A stretch of DNA of 64,000 bases from Metridium senile (Eukaryota; Cnidaria; Anthozoa; Actiniaria; Metridiidae): contig OX459101.1 of assembly GCA_949775045.1 (NCBI GenBank), positions 6,606,394 to 6,670,393 on the forward strand. The letters are read 5' to 3'. A program made the translations under genes and the position numbers. This document shows positions 29,101 to 40,900 of the stretch, in pieces; position 1 is the first letter of the stretch, and each line of letters opens with the position of its first letter. A model generated the notes under the pieces. It saw nothing but the letters and a program-made list of their open reading frames with translations. It was not told the origin of the DNA and did not search any database.

Positions 29101-32100
29101 CTTACATTTCCTTTCTTCAAACTTCCATCAGCAGCTTCTGGTTCGCTGTCAGAATCACTAGAACTGAAGAACAAATAACAATTTCTGTAAGTGCAAATTG
29201 CGTGAGGTAATTACGTCTGTCTTGGAAGTGATGTATTCTAAAAGTACGTTAGGAAAACAAAGTTAATGCGGTAAATCTTTCTGAAAATACGATGTTTGTC
29301 GGACATTCTATATTCCAGTGGGAATACTGTGCAATTGTAGCATGTTCACTCAAGCAAATTGTGGATCTATGAATTATATACAGATTACAGGGGTGGATCC
29401 AGAAATTTGTCAGGGGGTATCCCAAATGAATTGTTCTAAAGGTGTTAGGGGTGTCCGGTCCCTAAATGTCTTAGATAAAATAGGGGTAAATGCGGCATTA
29501 GGGTGGTGCCCCGTGCCACTAGGGACGCCCCCTAGATCCGCCCCTGGAGCATGCGTACTTGGTTTACTTACTCTGATTCCTCGTAGCACTGCGTCAATCT
29601 AAGTCCTTCAAGTATCTTGATACAGTCGTTAAAAGAATCAACGTGGATGCTTTTCACAGCTACGTCGTAGTCACCACTACCATTCTTGGCTACTTGGCTG
29701 TTATTTCTACTTCCACTAGACCGTTGAACATTGACGTCTACTAAGTTGACATCCTTCACTGTTGGAGCTATCTTTATTCCTTGTTTAGACGAGTGCATGA
29801 ATTGTACCTTGCCTTGCTCTATTTGATTGGCGTTTTGTTTGTTCTCGTTTGATTTACTGCAGGTTAGTGGTTTGTTTGCGATGTTGCCGTCGTTCAGTCG
29901 TCTAACACTACCAAGAGTTTGGCGTAGGATGTCACGAGTCATCTTACAAGCCAGTTCCACAAATGCTTGAGTCATTTCGTTCCTAGAAAGAATCGAGTAA
30001 ATGAATAAAACAGCATGGATTGTTTTTTAAAGAAACACAAACACTAAAAATCAGAGACTTCACATTCAGGTGATTTCGCGCGCGCATTTTCTGCTAGTAT
30101 AAGCCAATCAGAATCATTTTTGTCGCATCGCCAACAGTTCCAAGATGGCATCGTTCCAGAGTTTTATCGTTTGGTTCTATTCTAAAGATATATTATATCT
30201 AACCTGTTTGCGTTCTTGACTTCTGAGTACTCCATCAACACTTCACAGAAATGTCTACCCATGTCTTCAAAGTCGTGTGTATTGAAATGTCTTCCCTTCT
30301 CCCTGATAAAAGTAAAAAATATATATAATATAATGGAGTGAAGTATCAAAAAATTATATTTAAGAATGACGTCACAACAGTTTAGATATTGTACAATGAT
30401 GTCATAAAGGCAATGATACTATACAATAATGACGTCAAAAAGGCTTCGATACTATACAAAAACGGCGTCACAAAGGCCTCGATATTGGAAAATGACGTCA
30501 CAAGGTGTTCGATATTATATAATTACAACGTCACAAGGTGTTCGATACTATATAATTACGACGTCACAAGGTTTTGATACTACATAGTTATGACGTCACA
30601 AAGCCTTCGATACTATAACTGACATCACACAAGATTTGACGTAAAAAGGATTTGATAGGAAAGAAATTTAGCCAATTCGCATCAATAAAAGTACCACTAA
30701 ATCAATATATAGAGAGAAAAGTATATTTTACACCATCACTCCCCGTCTGGGGCCGGTTGTACGAAGGGTGAATAGCGCTATCCACCGGATAAATCCTTAT
30801 AAAATCTATTAAAAAACTATGCAGTGGATAACTTTTATACGCGGATAGCTTTATCCACACTTCGTACAACCGGCCCCTTATAAAAGGGGGCGGGGGTCCT
30901 CGTCGTCCCTTTAGGGTTTGAAATCAGTGTTATGGTCCCGCTTAGGGTGATAACAATGCTTTTTTTCTTTTTCTTCCAATCCTTTTTCCGGTTCCTCTAA
31001 GGGGTGATATTTCATCACTGCCACGCCCATCATCTCAAAATACAGGTCCCTTTTAGGGGTCATTTTCAGAATTTACGACGAGGACCCCCGCCCCCTTTTA
31101 TAAGGGTGTTCCCCCGGGATTCATTCATTATACTTACATGTCTCCAAAGTTCGCTCCACAGAACGTGGCCTCCATAGTAAAGCTATTCATAATACCCAGC
31201 TGTTTCCACATGACCACACGTGCTGTCGATTCTTTACACTTACGAACAAGGAACTTACAGCCTTGAAATGAGAACTTATCCGGTGCCTGACAGATAAAAC
31301 GGAAAGAAACCTTTAGATATGTAGCGAGAGTAAAAATTACAGTCACAGTAATAATAATAACTTTATTTATCACTCAATAGTGTACATACTAATAAACTTG
31401 TGGCCCTCCAGCTGATGGCGATGGTGATGATAATGATACACTGACTATAATAATGACAACCTGACAATGATGATAATGATGACAAACAATGATGATGACG
31501 ATGACGATGATAAAAATGATGAAACGACAATAATGATGACGAGAGTAATGATTATAACTATGATGATGATAAAAATGACGACAAAGATGATGACGATGAC
31601 GATAAAAATGATAAAAACGATGATAATAATGATGATAACGATCATAAAAAATCATGATAAAAATGATGATAATGATGATAACGATGATAATGATAACAAT
31701 GATGATAAAATCATAATAATGATTATAATGTAAAAATAAAAGTGATTATAATGATGATAATAATAAAAATGATAGTAATTATAATAATGATGATAGTGAT
31801 AATAATAACAGTGATAATAATAATGATAACACTACGTACCTTCTGTGACATCATCCAAGGAAACAGTCGTTCTTCTAGAAAGTTCGAGACTGAGCCCATA
31901 CTAGGGTCAGCGGTACATCCATACATGAATACATTGGGCTTGCGACTATGGCCGTGAAGATCACAATATATGATAACTTGATGGTTTTCTTTGAACGATT
32001 CCAACATTGACTTGGTGTGCCAAACGGTAGGGAAATTATTCTGCGACATAGAGAACAATACATAAATAGAAAAAAAAATACATCTGTACCCTAGATGGGC

Positions 32101-35100
32101 ATCGGACCAAAGACACTCTATACAGCTATTTCAAAAAACGCAGAATACTGAATACTCAATGGTGCAGTGCAAGACCGAAATGCATTTTGGGACATGTAAT
32201 ATAGCTTCAAATAAAATAAATAATAATTAGTTGTTTTATCCTTAGAGCATTCCATTCAAAACAATATACGAGCTTGTTATGGGGAGTAAATATTGCTTAA
32301 GAGAATGCGTTGTTGAAAATGGGAAATTTGCATACGAAGTTTAAGAGATAAATAAAAAGGTAGGCCTCCCCTGCAGCCGTGTTTAGCCTCGTCATGCAAT
32401 AATATTCAGTTTTTAACGCGCAAATTCGCATACAATGCTCCTTCATCAAAAAGAGGCCTATTTGTAATTAATTTCCTGAGGAAGTTGCAGAGTCATTGGA
32501 GAATGCGTTACCTTGTCTGGTTCTTTAAAAGTTCTATTAAGGTCCTTAGCTGCAAGGTTGGTACGGTAGTTACCAACAACAACCCCATCAGGATTCAACA
32601 TGGGTACTATCTTGAACACAAACTTTTGGCGCAGACTCTGCAAATAGAGATTATTAACACATGTCAATTATTGGCGGTCTGGGAATGTGTAACAAATGAG
32701 AGTGATCGTAAATAAAACAGAAAGTGGTAAAAGGTAAATAACAGCATAAAGATAACGACGATGTCGATGGTTATGAAGATGATGGTGATAATAGTATTGA
32801 TGATGTTGTTGATGATAATAATAATAATGACAATGATTATGATGATATTGACGATCATCATGTTTACGATATTATGATGATGATAATGATAGTAATATTA
32901 TGATAATGATAATGATAACAATGATGAAGATGATTATGATGGTATAGCATTGATGATGACAATGATGACGATGATGATAGGGCCCTAAAATGATGATGAT
33001 AAAAATGGTGGTTATAGTGATGATAAAAATAATGGTTATAATGATGATAAAAATGATGGTTATAATGATGATAAAAATGATGGTTATAGTGATGATAAAA
33101 ATGATGGTTATAGTGATGATAAAAATTATGGTTATAATGATGATAAAAATGATGGTTATAATGATGACGATAATGCCACTAATGATGATGCTAATGATAA
33201 CAATGTAATCATTGATTTACCTCAGCTACAGGGTCATTACTAGTCAAGTAGTCCATAACTCCTTTCATCATCCAGCTGGCATTAGTCTCTCCAGGATGAA
33301 CACGTGCACTGATGACCACGCCCAGTTTCTTATTATCGGCAACTACAGACATCAACACATATTAATTACAAATGGAAACTAGCGAGTAAACTAGTATAGG
33401 CTGTGTTGTTGTTTAATATACACCTATTTCAAAAATCGTTGTCGCTACAGTCCACACTCTCAAGCCTGCAAAGGATGCTGGTATTTCTACTCTTGTTATC
33501 GATTTATTCATAAAATATTTTGATTGTACGTGTTTGTGTTATATGAACATAACACATTTTTGTAGTGGTAGATTATGAAACAAATATTTCTTAAAAAGCG
33601 CGTAATAAATCACACATTCAGTTCATATTACCGACAACCTTTGCAGGCTTCAGAGTGTGGTCTGTAGCTTCGGCTGCGACAACGATTTTTGAAATAGGTG
33701 TATAAACGATAGGTAATAAAATGAAATTGGTAATACCGTAAAAAACGTAAAAAGGGCTAAAACTCGAATGCCAGTAAAGTTAAGTCAACATTTTTTACGG
33801 GTAACAAATTTCAGTTTATTACCTAACATTTAATTTACCATGACCACATTGACATCACCATGAGTACACTTCTTAAATGACATCAAACATTCAGTGACGT
33901 CAGCACTTTAAGTTCACATAACTTTTAACAATTATGACGTCACAGGAGTTGATTTAAGGCCATACATTATGACGTCATTTACCTTTTGATGAAGTAACCG
34001 TCAGGACATGGCAGCTGTTTCCTGCACGTGTCTTGCAAAGAACCTGAATGGGAATTAGTAGAAAGATTATCTTGACGTTCTAAGGCATAGTCCAGTCCCA
34101 GTTTAGGGGTGCTTTCTATCAAAGGAAATCCGTCTGGTTCCTGATTCATTTATTTATTTTTATTTATTTACCATAATAAGAGCAGTCCCTCTCTTCGAGG
34201 CTTGAGTTTGAGACCTGACTGCTCTGAGCAAAAAATCGAGTGTAGGGAGGGGAGGGAGAAGAGCAGAGGAAACCCTCCCTCCCCCTTCCCCCAAGTTTAA
34301 ATGATTTTTTGCACTCGTCTGAGGTTTTGCGCGGCCATATCGGTAACACAGCTATCCCAAAACAACCCAAAACAACTAGTTCCCAAAAAAGAAACGCTTG
34401 CTACGCAGGCTAAAGTTCTACGTGTACATACCTCTTTTCTAACGTGTTGTGACGTTGTTGGACTATCAACCAATGTTCTCAAGTAAAGCTCTAGGTCCGA
34501 ATACGAGTATGGATAGCAGTGAGCCAAGTAGCATACGTCACTGGAGTGTGCAAACTCCTAATAAGGTAATAACAATATTTTCATTAAAAAAGTATTTTAT
34601 AAAGTAAAGTAAAGAATAGTATTTTACGTGGGAACTCCCTTCAGCCGAGGCTTAATACTTCCAGAGAGCCGACGGTGCGCTCATTTTACTTCCCTCTCTC
34701 CATCCTTCCCTCTCTCCATCCTTCCCTCTCTCCATCCTTCTCTCTCTTTTACGGGTATTTTACAAAGCTACCTAAAGCTACACAGAAAAAAAAGAGAAGT
34801 TGAAACAAGGATGCGAGGTCACTGGGAATCGAACTCGGGACCTCTCGCACAGAACGCCGCGCACTAACCAACTGTGCCATCCTTGCTGCTTATAAATTTG
34901 AGGAGTTTAAATAATCTATAATAAACGATATAAGTTTCTATAATAGACAAAAATGGACAAAAATGAACACAATTCAATCGTGAGAATGTCTGTTTTTTTC
35001 TTACTCATATTTATAATAATAATAATAACTTTATTAAGAGTTTCATACAAAGTCTCGAAACTCTTACAAATACGTTTAAAAATAATTTAAATATGTTAAA

Positions 35101-37912
35101 AAAAATAGATAAATATATAAATTAATTATTATTTAGAAATATATACATATATGATTACAAGGTAGAATAAAATAGTTAATAAATAAATATATAATATGTG
35201 TAAAATATGATAAAAAATATATATATATATTAATGATCCTTAAAAACTGTTTTGAATAGAAATGTTTTTAAATTTGACTTAAATTGTTCAAGTGTTTCGC
35301 TTTTTCTAACATATTCTGGAGTGCTGTTCCAGAGTTTTGGTGCGCATACTGAAAAGGCGCGGTCTCCATAGTTTTTAAGTCTAGATGTAGGAACAGTTAG
35401 AAGATTGGCAGTAGATGATCTGAGTTTACGTGTAGGGTTGTATTTTGTAAGTAGCTCAGAAATATAAACTGGTGCTTGTCCTCGTAGTGATTTATAAGTT
35501 AGTAACATGATTTTGAAGACGATCCGTTCTTTGACGGGTAACCAGTGAAGTTTTTGTAAAATAGGTGTAATGTGCTCTGATTTCTTGGTTCTTGTTAACA
35601 ATCGTGCTGCAGTGTTTTGTATTCTTTGAAGTTTGTTGATCGTAGTGTCTGGTAAGCCATAGAGTATTGCGTTACAAGAGTCAAGCTTATTGGTGATAAA
35701 CGCATGTATCAGTCTCTCGCAGTCCTTATTTGAGATATATTTTCTTATTTTTCCAATGTTTTTAATTGCATACGATGCATTTTTACAGACATTGTTCACA
35801 TGCTGGTTGAATTTCAAATGATTATCAATAAAAAACCCATATAAAATACCGTATTAAAGATATGCCTATTGTTCTGTTGATATCTCAACCTGTTAAAAAA
35901 AATGTCGCGTGCTTATCAAAGTCTTTTGTTACTTCTCACCTACAATACCATATATTGTAATGGCATTGTTTTCAAGATTGCATACGGTATATACGCAGCC
36001 AATCAAAATGCTTGAAAGCCGTTGTATATTCAGCGTTATTCAAGTGCCTCCTCCCATGAGACTCTACAGGTTCTCTTTATTGTATATTTTGTGGGATGAA
36101 ATAGCTATACAATGTTTTCTTGTAACATAACGTGAATACCCGACTCGTCATGCACTTGTATTTTCTTTTTGTTTATTTAGACTAATATATTCTCTAGTTT
36201 GCCCCAAGAGCAAAGCTCATCAGGTGGGCTCAATAGCCTCTCCTAAAGAGGGTCCTGAAGGGGTAAAATGGAGCTGGGATTTGTTTTATTTTTCACTGGG
36301 AAAATGGGATTGGATGCACTGGGACTGGGATTTACAAATAGAAAAAATAGAAAATGGGAATGGGATTGAACACTTGAGCAAAACTGATGGGATTATGGGA
36401 TTTTTGACTGGGATTTGGTCCAAATATAAACTGGGAAATGGGATTCGGACCTTCCCCTTCAGGACCCTCCCTAAATGCTTTTGTGTATACTAGAAAATAC
36501 AAGTGACTTGTGGGATACTTCATGGTATGTCACTTGAAATCATTCTATCACTAGTATATTTGAGTGACCACTACTCAGTGGTTTTTGCAGTGCTATGTGA
36601 ACAGACCTCTTTACCTTCATATGCAAATTGCCCATTTCAGACCATGTGTCATTCCCTTGAGAATTGTTCATTTATGATGAATGTGTTATATCATTTACAT
36701 GTGAAAGAAACAATTCCCAAGGGTAGCATCATGTGATCTGAAATGGGACAACAAACAAGGAAGGTAAAGAGGTCTACTCCATGTGCTGTCCTTACCATTT
36801 GAAAGCTCAGTATATAGTATGCTTGTTCTTTAGCCAGTAGAGGGTTGTATTTAGGTGAGATGTTTCTTGTATAGCTTATACTGTGACCTGCTCTTCTCCA
36901 GCCCATGTTGTCATTCTCTGCTAGTTTCTGTGAGTATAATAGTGGCTTCATACCTAAACACAGATGAGAATACTGTTTAGTGGAAACACACAGGTGATTG
37001 TGTGTCAAAGATATGCCTATTGTTCTGTTGAAATCTCAACCCGTTACAAAAAAAAATCTTGCCCGCTAATCAAAGTCTTTTGTTACTTCTCACCTACAAT
37101 ATCATTTATGGTAATGGTATTGTTTTCAAGATTGCATGCGGTATTTCTGATACGTGTGTAAAATCATAAACAATGATTGTTTCAAGAACTTTTGATATTT
37201 TGCAATAATCACCTAGATTTTGTATGAATATGAAAAGCTCACAGCACAATGGGGTCAAGACACAAAAAATTCTAGAACCATCACAGTTGTAGCAAGAAGT
37301 ACACGCACTGTCACAGGACTAAACATTTCACACTCATACACAATTCTTTCTAAGTGATTATTTTCTGTTCCAAAGTGGCTGGCTATTTTTTATCTTTTCT
37401 GAAACAATCAGTGTATCTATACTAAAGTAATTATTTCCTCAGGCTCATTGAATATTGGTGAATAATGACCTCGACTTTGTCTCAGTTATTGTTCCATAAC
37501 ATTCACCTTAAGGCCCAGGCAAACGGCTTCAACATTTGCTTCAACATCCTCTCAATTTTGTTGAATGGCAATGTTGAAGCCGTTTGCCACCCCATATCAA
37601 CATTGTTGAAACCATTTGCCCCCTACATTCAACATCGTTCAATAACCATTCTACAGAGTTCACCAAAATCGAACCAATATTGAAGCAAATGTTGAAGCCA
37701 TTTGCCCTAGCCTTCAATTGTAAAATAAGACATTGAATATTCCCATACCGTAGTTGTATAAACTATCTTTTTTCAAGAGGTTTACAATATTAAACTTGTA
37801 TGTTACTCCAGACACCATGTTTTCCACTTGAAAATAGTACCTGGTGAAGAGAGAGCATGTTACTGGTACACTCATCACCAACACAGTCATCTCAATTAAC
37901 ATTAATAAGGAT

Positions 37913-37943
<31 letters not shown>

Positions 37944-40900
37944 TGCTTACCACTGTGTGTGTCTTTTGGTGTAGAGATCAGTTGTCAGTATCAAGTCATA
38001 TTCACATTGTCCACTAGTGATAAAAAGAAAACTAGATTGGTAAAAAGGGTACTAGAATTTCATATGAGCAAAGAAAATCCAATAAACTTACACTCGCTTT
38101 GACTGCTGGAGATTTCCACATTCAAATCTTGATTCAAACTTTAGGTTTGGTAGACATCCAGTTGGTGCAGTAGGACAAAGCTGTGTAAAGAACAACCTTT
38201 ATCAAACATTCTGTATTTCTCACAATTCAATGGATGTTTTCACTTAATCTAGTCATGTAAGGCTATAGCTTCACTGATAATAAACATTAGATTCAAGTTG
38301 AGACTAATAACAATAATAACTATCATAACTTTTTTTAACGTCTCAATCTTCTAGCTAGATGCAGTGTGCCCTACTAATCGGGGAGACTCACTCACACTCA
38401 CTACCTCTACGTTTATTATATTGCACACAACTCAGCTCACATTTCATTTTAACTGAAGTGGATAAAATACAATGAATGTATAGATTTGTCGACTCCAGCC
38501 TCAACTTGAATTTATTGTTTCATGAACATCCATTCAAATTTAGATCTATAAGTTAAAATTTGAGGATGTTTGATTAAAGTTACAGTGCCATTTATAAAAA
38601 TATGCAACCACAGATATTGAAATGCCAACATGAACAAGGTGATATAACCAGCCGTCAATCAAAAGTAATCAGTCAGTGCCCTTTGATATTGTACTTTTGA
38701 CGGCAGTTAAAAAACATCATTTACACGTTGTCTAATTGTGATGACTGTGTAATTATGAAAGGCGTTGTAAAGGATTGAGATGGCTATCAAGCACATTTGT
38801 CTATCTTTTATCAAGTTCGTGATATAGGCACGAAAATCAACACAAAGCAAGTCTCCCGCCATTTTAATTCTGCTTATCATAACATTAATCACATGACAGC
38901 TTTTGGTTTATGTCGTATTACTGGAACTAACAATAACCGTAAAAGAAATGTGACTAGTAATTTATTCCTTAGGTACACAGCAACCTTTCAGCATGAATGA
39001 ACGATTTGCTTTCAATTAATTTTTCCATTGTTCTTTAACTCCTCCTACATTTTCTATCGCCTTTTGATTGGTTCATCACTTTTCCTGCTTCTTATTTATA
39101 GTCAGTATCTTTCTTAGTCTAACTCTTTTACTCCGACGTCAATTAATTTTTCCATTGTTCTTTAACTCCTCCTACATTTTCTATCGCCTTTTGATTGGTT
39201 CATCACTTTTCCTGCTTCTTATTTATAGTCAGTATCTTTCTTAGTCTAACTCTTTTACTCCGACGTCAGTAAATTTAAGTCAACATTTTTTACAGTGTTA
39301 CAAATGTCATTATATTACTATTGTTTATATCAAACACCGACGCAGCCTATACTAGTTTACTCGCTAGTTTCAATTTGTCTATCTTTTTGTTCACTTCATT
39401 ATCATTTACCTTTATATTACTTCTATCATATACAACAGCAGATCCTTTCCATTGTTTGGGAAAGAGGTCTGGATTTTCTTCTTTAACAACTCCTTGTGTA
39501 CCTTAAAAATAAAGTACAAAATAGTACAATAGATAATTTCACAGTTCTTGTCAATCAACCTCAGGCCCTATAGTGTGTAATAGATTCTTTAGAATTTGAC
39601 TACTGCCCATGGAAATTGTGCTGGAAGTTGTTTTATAATGTGTACATTCTTTTTAAAAATAAACATTGGTTGTAGTCAAATTCTAAAGAATCTATTACAG
39701 AATTTGACTACTGCCTATGGAATTTGTGTTTGAAGTGTTTTAATTGTTTTATAATGTGTACATTCCTTAAATAAACATTGGCTGTAGTCAAATTCTAAAG
39801 AGTCTATTACAATGCTATCGAAGCTGAGGTTGATCGACGAGAACTGGGAAAAGGACTTTAATTTAGACAATATAATATATGCTGTTTCCTAAACGTTGGC
39901 AGCATGGTAAAATGGTTAGAGCATTGGTCATGCAATTTTTTAGTGCCAGGTTTGAGCAACACTTTGGACACTCCAGTTGAGATTTGCATTTGTCCTGGTT
40001 TAAAAATTAAGCAAAAACTGAATGAAGAAAAAAAAAACATATTCAAAATTGGAAAACACATTTTCTCATTAATATTTAACAACATTTAAGAAAAAATGTT
40101 AATGGTGAATTACAAATGAGAAAAAAATCAATAATAAGAAAAACTAAACTAAAGTTTTTACAAATAATATTATTAATGACAAATTATATTATAATTAAGT
40201 AAAAACATAATTTTTTATAAATATATAAAACTTTTCTTAAATATTCAAGAAAAGTTCTTTTTCAAAAGGATTATTTTAAAAGCTTGAGAGTTAGGAACAA
40301 AAGACTCGTTAACACGATCTAATAACGATCGACCCACTGAAATACTGTGAAACACAAAACCTTTTCATTCACAACACAGTTTGAAATATAAATAAACACA
40401 GAGTCTTAGTCGCGAAAAAATATTGCTATAATTTAAACTTAAAGTTTTCTAAGTAAACACAAAAATTACCTAAGTTCAATATCATTTTAAGGGTTATATA
40501 CTCATAGAAAGCAAATATCACATTATTTTGACAGCTACATCAGACGTATAATATTCAAGTCGCATTTGTCATGAGGAATTTTATATAAAAAGACAACCAT
40601 AATCTTAAGTGTAAAACTTTCACAGTGTAAAAATTACGTGTAAAACTTTCGTTGTTTTTACCTGGGGTATGTAGAGGCTCTGGCAAACTTGGCACAGATT
40701 TTAAATGTTTTTGGTTAGAGTACAGAGGAAGATGATCCTTTGGCCAAAATGGCCCCGGTAGCTCATGTTCAACTCCTTGCGAGTCTACCCATAGACTAGC
40801 GGGCGCTCTTTTAAACGGCTGTGGAGGTTGTTTACGATTTGTATTACTTGATAAATGTGAGACATTTTGTAGAGCAGCTCTTGTGTAAGGACTAAAGATT

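Noticed and set aside
34800..34890. tRNA gene
   Set aside because: A and B boxes are present, but the flanking body and poor cloverleaf show a tRNA-derived SINE. The same applies to 15363, 18828, 19089 and 39893.
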